From Pseudomonas sp. VD-NE ins (GTDB lineage Bacteria; Pseudomonadota; Gammaproteobacteria; Pseudomonadales; Pseudomonadaceae): DNA of 64,000 nt. The stretch covers positions 2,685,001-2,749,000 of the forward strand of contig NZ_CP134772.1 of assembly GCF_031882575.1 (NCBI RefSeq), in the 5' to 3' direction. This document shows, piece by piece, positions 24,754 to 32,111 of the stretch. How positions within the stretch are numbered: the first letter of the stretch is position 1; every line of letters starts with the position of its first letter. A program made the translations under genes and the position numbers. Under the pieces are notes generated by a model, which saw nothing but the letters and a program-made list of their open reading frames with translations, was not told where the DNA came from and ran no database searches.

Positions 24754-25541
24754 GAAACCAGATCAAGATCAACACCCCGGCCGACATCGCCCAATCGCGC
24801 GCGGCCGGCAAACTCGCCGCTGAAGTGCTGGCGATGATGGTGCCGCACGTGAAGGCAGGCGTCACCACTGATCAGCTCGATCAACTGTGTAACGACTACA
24901 TCGTCAACGTACAGAAAGCAGTGCCGGCCAACGTCGGTTATCACGGCTTTCCGAAAACCGTCTGCGCCTCGGTCAACGACGTGGTCTGCCACGGGATTCC
25001 GTCGGGCACGCCGCTGAAGGATGGCGATATCGTCAACCTCGACATCGCCGTGATCAAGGATGGCTGGTTCGGTGATACCAGCCGCATGTACGTGGTCGGT
25101 GAGGCGACACCTGAGGCGCAACACCTGATCAAGACCACTTACGAGGCGATGTGCGCGGGTATTCGTGTGGTGAAACCAGGTGCGACGCTGGGTGATATCG
25201 GCCATGCGATCCAGACGCTGGCGGAGAAAGAAGGTTTCAGCGTAGTGCGTGAGTATTGCGGGCACGGGATCGGCAAGGTCTATCACGATGAGCCGCAGAT
25301 TCTGCATTACGGCTTTCCCGATCAAGGCTTGAAGTTGAAGGCGGGGATGATTTTTACCGTGGAGCCGATGCTCAATGCTGGCAAACGTCATGTGAAGAAT
25401 ATGCCGGATGGCTGGACTGTGCTGACCAAGGATGGGTCGTTGTCGGCGCAGTGGGAGCATATGGTGGCGGTGACGGAGACCGGGTTTGAAATCCTTACGG
25501 CGTGGCCGGATGAGATTGAAGGCTACCGCGCCATTGTCTGA
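24750..25541 (+). CDS. map: type I methionine aminopeptidase
   Basis: A 263-residue cytosolic metalloenzyme that removes N-terminal methionine. The five metal ligands are visible in order: Asp in VNLDIAV, Asp in FGDTSRMYV, His in CGHGIGKVYH, Glu in FTVEPML, and Glu in SAQWEHMVAV. ATG 24750 overlaps the stop of the ParD-like gene, so translation is coupled. An in-frame start 25 codons upstream would lie entirely inside that gene. Pseudomonads usually carry another map gene near rpsB; this one is probably the second, accessory copy, by inference. Confidence 0.92.
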   Translation: MRNQIKINTPADIAQSRAAGKLAAEVLAMMVPHVKAGVTTDQLDQLCNDYIVNVQKAVPANVGYHGFPKTVCASVNDVVCHGIPSGTPLKDGDIVNLDIAVIKDGWFGDTSRMYVVGEATPEAQHLIKTTYEAMCAGIRVVKPGATLGDIGHAIQTLAEKEGFSVVREYCGHGIGKVYHDEPQILHYGFPDQGLKLKAGMIFTVEPMLNAGKRHVKNMPDGWTVLTKDGSLSAQWEHMVAVTETGFEILTAWPDEIEGYRAIV

Positions 25542-25558
25542 AACCGCGTCGACTGGTT

Positions 25559-25719
25559 CCCTCACCCTAGCCCTCTCCCGGAGGGAGAGGGGACTGACCG
25601 GGTTGTTTGGACGGGTTACACCGACGTGTGATACCGAGTCGAACTCAAGTTTTGAACAACATGAAGATCTGCTCCCTTTCCCCCTCGCCCCCCTGGGGGA
25701 GAGGGCTGGGGTGAGGGGG
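25559..25719. repeat. 160-bp palindromic repeat, copy 1 (CCCTCACCC...GGGTGAGGG)
   Basis: The ends CCCTCACCCTAGCCCTCTCC and the complementary GGAGAGGGCTGGGGTGAGGG are inverted, and the centre holds a conserved ACCGACGTG...ACCGAGTCGAACTC stretch. The same architecture is at 44473-44634 and 63651-63851. It lies between convergent genes (map and the ABC ATPase). A GC-rich long hairpin with a conserved core, distinct from the short REPs. Confidence 0.88.
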
Positions 25720-25742
25720 TAGATATCACAGACAACACGCTA

Positions 25743-26897
25743 TCAGTGAGAACCGGCAGCTTTGTTGAGGTCGCTCTCGGTCCATTCGGTGTAAACGCAG
25801 GCGTCAGCGGTGGCCCAGCGCACTTGCACCGGATCGCCAGCCTTGAGCGGCATGCCAGCAGCCGACAAGGCTTTCACCGTCATCGAAGTCCCGCCCGAAG
25901 TGACCACACTGCAAGTCTGGCTCTCACCGAGAAACAACACCTCCACAACCTTCGCTGACACCTCATTCCAACCCGAAGGCAGCGGTTCGCTGATTGCTTG
26001 CGCCACGCTCAACGCCAGTGCCTTTTCCGGCCGCACCATCAGCAACACATCCTGACCGGTGTGCAACCCAGCGGTCAGGCGAATCGATAGTGACTGTCCT
26101 TCAAACGAAGCCGCCGCATTGCCCTGCGCCTTGAGTTTGAGGAAGTTCGAATTCCCCAGAAACGACGCCACAAACGCATTCGGCGGGTTCTGATAAAGGT
26201 CATAACCACTGCCCAGACCAACAATCTTGCCATGACTGAAAATCGCGATGCGTTGCGACAAACGCATGGCTTCTTCCTGGTCGTGGGTCACGTAAACGAT
26301 TGTGATGCCCAGGCGACGATGCAGTTGGCGCAGTTCATCCTGCAAATCTTCCCGCAGCTTTTTATCCAAAGCACCGAGCGGTTCGTCCATCAACAGAATG
26401 CGCGGCTCATAAACCAGCGCCCGGGCAATGGCCACACGTTGCTGCTGACCACCCGACAGTTGCGAAGGGCGGCGATGGGCGAACTGCTCAAGCTGCACCA
26501 GTTTCAACATCGCATCGACGCGCTTCTCACGTTCAGCCGCCGCCAGTTTGCGAATCGCCAAAGGAAAGGCGATGTTGTCGCGCACCGACAGATGCGGGAA
26601 CAGCGAGTAACGCTGGAACACCATGCCGATGTCGCGCTTGTGCGGCGGCACGTTCACCAGCGACTGGCCGTTGACGAGAATCTCGCCGCTACTCGGTGTT
26701 TCAAACCCGGCGAGCATCGACAGTGTGGTGCTTTTGCCCGAGCCGCTGGAGCCGAGGAAGGTCAGGAACTCGCCGTCCTTGATGTCCAGCGAGATGTTGT
26801 CGACGGCGGCAAAGTCGCCGTAGTGCTTGTTCAGGTTGCGCAGGCTGACCAAGGGTTTGTCGTTCTGCTGGGAAGCGTCTTTGATCACGGCACTCAT
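25743..26897 (-). CDS. polyamine-type ABC importer, ATP-binding protein (PotA-like)
   Basis: A 384-residue ABC ATPase. Walker A GSSGSGKST, MVFQRYSLFPHLSVRDNIAFPL, signature LSGGQQQRVAIARAL, Walker B ILLMDEPLGALD and the H-loop YVTHDQEEA are all present. A C-terminal TOBE-type domain (MVRPEKALAL, then EVLFLGESQTCSVV) identifies the PotA/FbpC/UgpC class. It is last in a four-gene operon (binding protein, two permeases, ATPase) on the minus strand. The substrate could be putrescine, spermidine or another amine. Confidence 0.86.
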   Translation of the reverse strand: MSAVIKDASQQNDKPLVSLRNLNKHYGDFAAVDNISLDIKDGEFLTFLGSSGSGKSTTLSMLAGFETPSSGEILVNGQSLVNVPPHKRDIGMVFQRYSLFPHLSVRDNIAFPLAIRKLAAAEREKRVDAMLKLVQLEQFAHRRPSQLSGGQQQRVAIARALVYEPRILLMDEPLGALDKKLREDLQDELRQLHRRLGITIVYVTHDQEEAMRLSQRIAIFSHGKIVGLGSGYDLYQNPPNAFVASFLGNSNFLKLKAQGNAAASFEGQSLSIRLTAGLHTGQDVLLMVRPEKALALSVAQAISEPLPSGWNEVSAKVVEVLFLGESQTCSVVTSGGTSMTVKALSAAGMPLKAGDPVQVRWATADACVYTEWTESDLNKAAGSH

Positions 26898-26913
26898 GTC
26901 GTACTCCTGGCGC

Positions 26914-27723
26914 TCAGGCGCTGATTTCGTTGCGCCGGCGCAGCGCGGCGGCGATGACCATGACCAAAACAGACAAGCCGATCAACAGCGTCGAAGCGAC
27001 GGCGATCACTGGCGTCAGGTCCTGGCGCAGAGTGGTCCACATTTTTACGGGAAGGGTTTGCAGGGTCGGGCTGGCCATCATCACGCTGAGCACCACTTCG
27101 TCCCACGAAACGAGGAAGGCGAAGAGGGCGCCGGCAACCATGCCCGGGCGGATCGCCGGGAACGTCACCTTGAACACCGCTTGCAGGCGTGACGCGCCGC
27201 AGATCACCGCCGCGTCTTCAATCGACTGGTCGAACAGTTTCAGCGAGTTGATGATCGAGATGATGGTGAACGGCAGCGCGACGATCACATGGCTGACGAC
27301 GAAAGCGAACATCGTCCCGGTGTAACCGAGCTTGAGAAACAGCGCGTACACCGCCACGGCAATGATTACCAACGGCACGATCATTGGCAGGGTGAACAGA
27401 CCGTAGAGCATTTCCCGGCCCGGAAAACGTCCGCGCACCAGCGCAAACGCTGTCGGCAAACCGAGGGCCACGGCGCAGATCGTGGTCAGCACGGCGACCT
27501 TGAGGCTGGCGGCTGCGGCGTTCATCCAGTCGGGGTTGGAGAAGAACTGGCCGTACCATTTCAGCGTCCAGCCCGGCGGTGGAAACACCAGCCACTGCGA
27601 GGAACCGAACGACAGCAGCACGATAAACACGATCGGCAACAGCAGGAACAGACCGATCAGCCCGGTGGTGGCGTAGAGGCCGAAACGCATCCGCCGGCTC
27701 ATCGCATTGGGAGTCAGGAGCAT
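26914..27723 (-). CDS. ABC importer permease (PotC-like)
   Basis: A 269-residue inner-membrane permease with about six helices. FGLYATTGLIGLFLLLPIVFIVLLSF is the first membrane segment, and EDAAVICGASRLQAVFKVTFPAIRPG is the EAA loop that meets the ATPase. It belongs to the PotC-like binding-protein-dependent permeases. It starts 6 bp after the end of the PotB-like permease and is followed 16 bp later by the ATPase gene; all are in one operon. Confidence 0.87.
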   Translation of the reverse strand: MLLTPNAMSRRMRFGLYATTGLIGLFLLLPIVFIVLLSFGSSQWLVFPPPGWTLKWYGQFFSNPDWMNAAAASLKVAVLTTICAVALGLPTAFALVRGRFPGREMLYGLFTLPMIVPLVIIAVAVYALFLKLGYTGTMFAFVVSHVIVALPFTIISIINSLKLFDQSIEDAAVICGASRLQAVFKVTFPAIRPGMVAGALFAFLVSWDEVVLSVMMASPTLQTLPVKMWTTLRQDLTPVIAVASTLLIGLSVLVMVIAAALRRRNEISA

Positions 27724-27729
27724 GTCGGC

Positions 27730-28677
27730 TTACCTCGCGTTACTGGCGCCAACCGGGGATTCCGGCTGAAGCTTCAGGTAGAAGTAGAACAGCACCAAAG
27801 TGATCGCGATCAGCAACGCGGCGCCGGCACTGGCCAGGCCCCAGTTGAGGAACGATTGCACCTGCTGAATGATGAACTCCGGCAGCATCATGTTCTGCGC
27901 CCCGCCGAGCAGCGCCGGGGTCACGTAGTAACCGAGCGACATGACGAACACCATCAAGCCACCGGAGGCCAGACCGGGCCGGCACAGCGGCAGGAATACC
28001 CGGAAGAAGTTGGTCCACGGACTGGCGCCGCAGATCGAGCCGGCCTGCAGGATCATCGGGTCGATGGCCTGCATGGTCGCCTGCAACGGCAGGACGATGA
28101 ACGGGATCATGATGTAGCTCATGCCGATCACCACGCCGGTGAGGTTGTGGACCATTTCCAGCGGCTGATCGATGATGCCCATCGCCATCAAGGCCTTGTT
28201 GATCACACCGGACGCTTGCAGCAACACCAGCCACGAATAGGTGCGGGCGAGCAGGCTGGTCCACATCGACAGCAGCACGATGTTGAGGATCCAGCGCCCC
28301 CAGCCGCGTGGCACCAAGGTGATCGCCCAGGCCAGCGGAAAGCCCAGCAGCAGGCTGAACAGCGTCACCAGCCCGGCCACCGAAAAGGTGTTGAGCAGCA
28401 CCCGGGCATACGCCGAGTTGGCGAACAATTGCTCATAGTTGCCAAGGCCTGGCGTCGGTTCGAGCACGCCGCGCAACAGCAGGCCAATCAACGGCGCGAG
28501 AAAGAACAGGCCGATGAACAGCAGCGCCGGTACGAGGTTGCCGGCGCCGCGCCAGCGTTGTCTGAGGGACGGGGCTTGCTGCATCGCAACCGCCTGTGTT
28601 CCGTGGGCCGAGCCGGCAGCGCTGGCGGCGCTCCCGGTGGCAGTGGAGGGACGGGACGCGGTGGCCGCCATTTTCAT
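27730..28677 (-). CDS. ABC importer permease (PotB-like)
   Basis: A 315-residue inner-membrane permease. An N-terminal Ala/Ser/Thr-rich cytosolic tail of about 50 residues precedes six or so membrane segments (LVPALLFIGLFFLAPLIGLLL first). The EAA loop is QAGSICGASPWTNFFRVFLPLCRPG. ATG 28677 overlaps the TGA of the binding-protein gene in the usual ATGA arrangement; upstream in-frame starts at 28689 and 28698 lie within that gene and are less likely. Partner of the PotC-like permease. Confidence 0.85.
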   Translation of the reverse strand: MKMAATASRPSTATGSAASAAGSAHGTQAVAMQQAPSLRQRWRGAGNLVPALLFIGLFFLAPLIGLLLRGVLEPTPGLGNYEQLFANSAYARVLLNTFSVAGLVTLFSLLLGFPLAWAITLVPRGWGRWILNIVLLSMWTSLLARTYSWLVLLQASGVINKALMAMGIIDQPLEMVHNLTGVVIGMSYIMIPFIVLPLQATMQAIDPMILQAGSICGASPWTNFFRVFLPLCRPGLASGGLMVFVMSLGYYVTPALLGGAQNMMLPEFIIQQVQSFLNWGLASAGAALLIAITLVLFYFYLKLQPESPVGASNAR

Positions 28678-29699
28678 TTGACCAGCCATTCGTTCCACCG
28701 TGTCGCGATGGCCTGGCCGTTTTTGGCCCAGTACGCGAAATCAAGAGTGATCTGATCCTTAGCGTAGGCAGTCGGCAGGTTGGGGGCCAGCGTCGAATCC
28801 AGACGCTCCACACTGTCGAGGTTGACCGGGGCGTAGGCGGTCAGGTTAGAGAAGTCGGCCTGGCCTTTGGCGCTGCTGGCGCTGGCCAGAAACTTCATCG
28901 CCGCGTCCTTGTTTTTCGAGCCTTTGGGGATGACCAGAATGTCGGCCATGACCAGATTCTGTTTCCAGCTCACGCCAACCGGGGCGCCGTCTTCTTGCAG
29001 GGCGTGAATGCGACCGTTCCAGAACTGGCCCATGCTCGCTTCACCGGACGCCAGCAGTTGCTGCGACTGCGCGCCGCCGCCCCACCAGACGATGTCTTTC
29101 TTGATTGTGTCGAGTTTTTTGAAGGCGCGATCCAGATCCAGCGGGTAGAGCTTGTCAGCCGCTACGCCGTCGGCCAGCAGCGCCAGTTCGAGCACGCCGG
29201 GGCTTGGCCATTTGTACAGGGCGCGTTTGCCCGGGTAAGTCTTGGTGTCGAACAGGGCGCTCCAGTCCTGCGGCTTGTTGGCGCCGAGTTTGCCCTCGTT
29301 GTAGCCGAGGACGAAGGAGAAGAAGAACGAGCCGACGCCGTAATCGCTGACGAAACGCGGGTCGATCTTGTCGCGCTGAATGACTTTGAAATCGAGGGGT
29401 TCGAGCAGGCCTTCAGCGGCGGCGCGCAGGGCGAAATCGGCTTCGACATCGACCACGTCCCATTGCACGTTGCCGCTCTCGACCATGGCTTTGAGCTTGC
29501 CGTAGTCGGTCGGGCCGTCCTGCACGACGGTGATGCCGCTGGCCTTGCTGAACGGATCGGCCCAGGCCTGTTTCTGCGCATCCTGGGTGCTTCCGCCCCA
29601 GCTGACGAAGTTCACGCTTTCGGCAGCCATTGCAGCCTGGCCGGTGACGCTGAGCAGTCCCGCCAAAAAGATCGCGGTTGCAGCTTTGTTCAACACCAT
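28674..29699 (-). CDS. periplasmic binding protein of polyamine-type ABC importer (PotD-like)
   Basis: A 341-residue secreted protein. ATG 29699, with GAGGG upstream, opens a Sec signal peptide (MVLNKAATAIFLAGLLSVTG, cleavage near AMAA). The mature part starts ESVNFVSWGGSTQDAQKQAW and has GPTDYGKLKAMVESGNVQWDVVDVE and VWWGGGAQSQQL, the layout of PotD/spermidine-putrescine type proteins. It is first in the operon. An inverted repeat at 29794-29818 about 95 bp upstream is a plausible operator. The exact ligand is not readable. Confidence 0.86.
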   Translation of the reverse strand: MVLNKAATAIFLAGLLSVTGQAAMAAESVNFVSWGGSTQDAQKQAWADPFSKASGITVVQDGPTDYGKLKAMVESGNVQWDVVDVEADFALRAAAEGLLEPLDFKVIQRDKIDPRFVSDYGVGSFFFSFVLGYNEGKLGANKPQDWSALFDTKTYPGKRALYKWPSPGVLELALLADGVAADKLYPLDLDRAFKKLDTIKKDIVWWGGGAQSQQLLASGEASMGQFWNGRIHALQEDGAPVGVSWKQNLVMADILVIPKGSKNKDAAMKFLASASSAKGQADFSNLTAYAPVNLDSVERLDSTLAPNLPTAYAKDQITLDFAYWAKNGQAIATRWNEWLVK

Positions 29700-30001
29700 T
29701 TTCACGCCCTCATTGTTGTGTTTTTGAGCGGGCTTGCGTTGTTGCCCGCCTATCGGGAGCAGTAGCCGGACGTTCGTTTGAGCGTCCGGTCTATGGAATA
29801 TCATATTATGGTATTCCAAACTTTGTGCAAGCACTTTGCCTTACCGGTTATCTGGCGGCTGGGGATTTGTGAGGTGTCTGGTTTGCAAGATGAGGAGAAA
29901 TTTTAGACATTGAGCGCGGTCAGTCCTCTTTCCCTCCAGGAGAGGTTGGGGCTGCCAATCTGCATGATCGGTAATTTCGGTTTCTGAAGAGGAGGTGCAC
30001 C
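29700..30001. other. divergent intergenic region
   Basis: 302 bp between the PotD-like gene (minus) and the GFA-family gene (plus). It holds the inverted repeat at 29794-29818, a small hairpin at 29767-29789 (GGACG...CGTCC), and a truncated fragment near 29918-29950 that resembles one arm of the CCCTCACCC palindromic repeats. GAGGAGG at 29988-29994 is the ribosome-binding site of the GFA gene. No coding sequence seen. Confidence 0.5.
29794..29818. promoter_or_regulatory. inverted repeat, probable operator of the PotD-like operon
   Basis: TGGAATA (29794-29800) and TATTCCA (29812-29818) are perfect complements, with an AT-rich 11-base centre that includes a second ATGG half. The placement upstream of the ABC operon and the AT-rich setting suit a GntR- or IclR-type dimer. 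No such regulator is encoded next to it. Confidence 0.45.
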
Positions 30002-30394
30002 ATGGACCGATTTAGCGGTGGTTGCCTGTGCGGCGATGTCCGTTTTGAAGTGACAGGTCAGCCTTACCGCGTCGGCATCTGCCACTGCCTCGACTGCCGC
30101 AAACGCCACGGTGCGTTGTTTCACGCCTCGGCGATATTCCCCGAACAGGCGCTGACGGTCACCGGCGAAATCCGCGACTACAACGGGCGATTTTTCTGCC
30201 CGCGCTGCGGCTCACCTGTGTTCACGCGTTCGGCGGACGAAGTCGAAGTCAATGTAGGGTCGCTCGATGAGCCGAACCTGTTCAAACCCACTTATGAACT
30301 GTGGACCCTTCGCCGTGAGTCGTGGCTACCGGCGCTGCCACTGGCTCACCACTATGAACGTGATCGCGAGAGTACAAGTCGCACAGAAGAATAA
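30002..30394 (+). CDS. GFA/Mss4-like zinc protein
   Basis: A 130-residue protein of the GFA (glutathione-dependent formaldehyde-activating enzyme-like) fold. The zinc ligands are visible as GGCLCGDVRFEV (CxC), CHCLDCRKRHGALFH (CxxC), and FFCPRCGSPVF (CxxC). Family members are structural zinc proteins; many probably have no formaldehyde activity. It has a good GAGGAGG ribosome-binding site. It is alone between the ABC operon and a REPIN, so the context gives no clue to its role. Confidence 0.85.
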   Translation: MDRFSGGCLCGDVRFEVTGQPYRVGICHCLDCRKRHGALFHASAIFPEQALTVTGEIRDYNGRFFCPRCGSPVFTRSADEVEVNVGSLDEPNLFKPTYELWTLRRESWLPALPLAHHYERDRESTSRTEE

Positions 30395-30417
30395 TGGACG
30401 TGAGCCCAATCACATCA

Positions 30418-30514
30418 CCCCTGTGGGAGCGAGCCTGCTCGCGAAAGCGGTGGGTCATTCAGCTCAAGTTCAACTGACAGATTGCTTTCGCGAGCAGGCT
30501 CGCTCCCACAGGGG
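30418..30514. repeat. REPIN (GTGGGAGCGAGCCTGCTCGCG class)
   Basis: CCCTGTGGGAGCGAGCCTGC and its complement at the right end enclose about 45 bp. Same family as the element at 11487, but with the GCCTGC rather than GCTTGC variant. Between convergent genes. Confidence 0.92.
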
Positions 30515-30536
30515 AAGTGGATGGCTGCTGTTCAAC

Positions 30537-31367
30537 TCAACCGCGAATAAACGCCAGCAGATCCGCGTTAATCGTCTCCGCCTCCGTCGTCGGCATCCCG
30601 TGCGGGAACCCCGGATACGACTTCAACGTGCCGTTCGGCAGCAGTTTCGCCGACAACGGGCCCGAGTCCGCATACGGCACAATCTGATCGTCCTCGCCAT
30701 GCATCACCAGCACCGGCACGGTGACTTTCTTCAAGTCCTCGGTGAAATCCGTCTGCGAGAACGCGACGATTCCGTCGTAATGCGCCTTGGCGCCGCCGAT
30801 CATGCCCTGACGCCACCAATTGGCAATAATCCCCTCCGAAGGCGTGGCTCCTGGCCGGTTGTAGCCATAAAACGGCCCGGTGGGAATATCCCGATAGAAC
30901 TGCGCCCGGTTCGCCGCCAGTTGCGCCTGAAAATCATCGAACACCGACTTTGGCAGACCACCCGGATTGCTCTCGGTCTGCACCATCAACGGTGGCACTG
31001 CACTGATCAGCACACCTTTGGCCACGTTGTCCTGACCATGGCGGGCGATGTAATGGATCACCTCACCGCCACCGGTCGAGTGACCGACATGCACAACGTT
31101 CTTCAGACCCAGATGATTGACCACCGCCAGCGTATCGTCGGCGTAATGATCCATATCGTGCCCGTCCCAGACCTGGCTCGAACGCCCATGCCCACGGCGA
31201 TCATGGGCAACCACCCGGAAACCTTTGCCCAGAAAGAACAGCATCTGCGCATCCCAATCGTCCGAACTGAGCGGCCAGCCGTGGTGGAAGTGGATCACCG
31301 GTGCGTCTTTCGGGCCCCAGTCCTTGTAGAAAATCTCGACGCCGTCTTTGCTGGTGACAAATCCCAT
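30537..31367 (-). CDS. alpha/beta hydrolase, cofactor-free haloperoxidase/esterase type
   Basis: A 276-residue hydrolase. The oxyanion region HGWPLSSDDWD lies near residue 29, the nucleophile is S97 in VGHSTGGGE, the acid is an Asp in HGEDDQIVP and the His is in FPHGMPTTEA. The pattern FVTSKDGVEIFYKDWGP with DRRGHGRSSQ matches the non-haem chloroperoxidase (perhydrolase/arylesterase) group, soluble serine hydrolases that often act on small esters in vivo. It is a single gene between a REPIN and the divergent molybdenum hydroxylase operon. Confidence 0.88.
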   Translation of the reverse strand: MGFVTSKDGVEIFYKDWGPKDAPVIHFHHGWPLSSDDWDAQMLFFLGKGFRVVAHDRRGHGRSSQVWDGHDMDHYADDTLAVVNHLGLKNVVHVGHSTGGGEVIHYIARHGQDNVAKGVLISAVPPLMVQTESNPGGLPKSVFDDFQAQLAANRAQFYRDIPTGPFYGYNRPGATPSEGIIANWWRQGMIGGAKAHYDGIVAFSQTDFTEDLKKVTVPVLVMHGEDDQIVPYADSGPLSAKLLPNGTLKSYPGFPHGMPTTEAETINADLLAFIRG

Positions 31368-31633
31368 GTTCGCAACTCCAGACCAATCTGATGGATAACC
31401 CGCGCGGTAATCGCGGACCGGTTTCGCTCATGACGAGTTTTCTACTGTGCAGGCTCGGTGAGAGCCGTTATCAACTGTAGGATTAAAGTCGACATCTGCA
31501 TGACCGGTGGTCGCAACGTCTGGCTTGACGCGCAAATTAGGCTTTGCTGAAAGGGATAAGCCGAGGCGCGCGTAGGCATCGATGGCCACAGCGGCGCCCC
31601 TTCAGAACACCGTGAGTCTGAGGAAAAACCCCG

Positions 31634-32089
31634 ATGCTGACCTTGAATATCAATGGCAAGGATCAGGAGCTCGATGTCCCCGCGGACATGCCGTTGCTCT
31701 GGGTCCTGCGCGATGTTGCGCACCTGACTGGTACCAAATTCGGTTGCGGCATGGCCCAGTGCGGGGCCTGCACCGTGCACGTCGACGGTGCGCCGTTGCG
31801 CGCCTGCATCACGCCCGCGACCGCCGTGGCCCATGGCCAGAAAATCCTCACCATCGAAGGCCTGTCCACCGACGGCTCGCACCCGGTGCAGCAAGCCTGG
31901 GCCGAACTCGACGTGGTGCAGTGCGGTTATTGCCAGTCGGGGCAGATCATGTCGGCCGCGGCACTGCTGGCGAAAATCCCCAAACCCACCGACAGCGATA
32001 TCGATCAGGCGCTCTCCGGCAATATCTGCCGTTGCGGCACCTATCCCCGGATCCGCGCAGCAGTTAAACGCGCATCGGAAATCGGCTGA
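31634..32089 (+). CDS. [2Fe-2S] small subunit of a molybdenum hydroxylase (IorA type)
   Basis: A 151-residue xanthine-oxidase-family small subunit. The plant-type cluster ligands are C38, C43, C46 and C58 ([17 protein letters not shown]). The second cluster has C97 and C100 ([10 protein letters not shown]) and C132 and C134 (ICRCGTYPR). It is 22 bp upstream of the molybdopterin subunit gene. It passes electrons from the Mo centre toward the cytochrome encoded third in the operon. There is no FAD subunit, as in isoquinoline 1-oxidoreductase. Confidence 0.92.
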   Translation: MLTLNINGKDQELDVPADMPLLWVLRDVAHLTGTKFGCGMAQCGACTVHVDGAPLRACITPATAVAHGQKILTIEGLSTDGSHPVQQAWAELDVVQCGYCQSGQIMSAAALLAKIPKPTDSDIDQALSGNICRCGTYPRIRAAVKRASEIG

Positions 32090-32111
32090 TTCAATCTGTG
32101 GGAGATAGACG

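Noticed and set aside
24526..25541. A classical ParDE toxin-antitoxin locus.
   Set aside because: The second gene has all five metal ligands of a methionine aminopeptidase and no RelE/ParE features.
27289..28755. A 488-codon plus-strand frame opposite the ABC permease genes.
   Set aside because: The translation is rich in His, Gln and Arg, the usual signature of antisense to membrane-protein codons.
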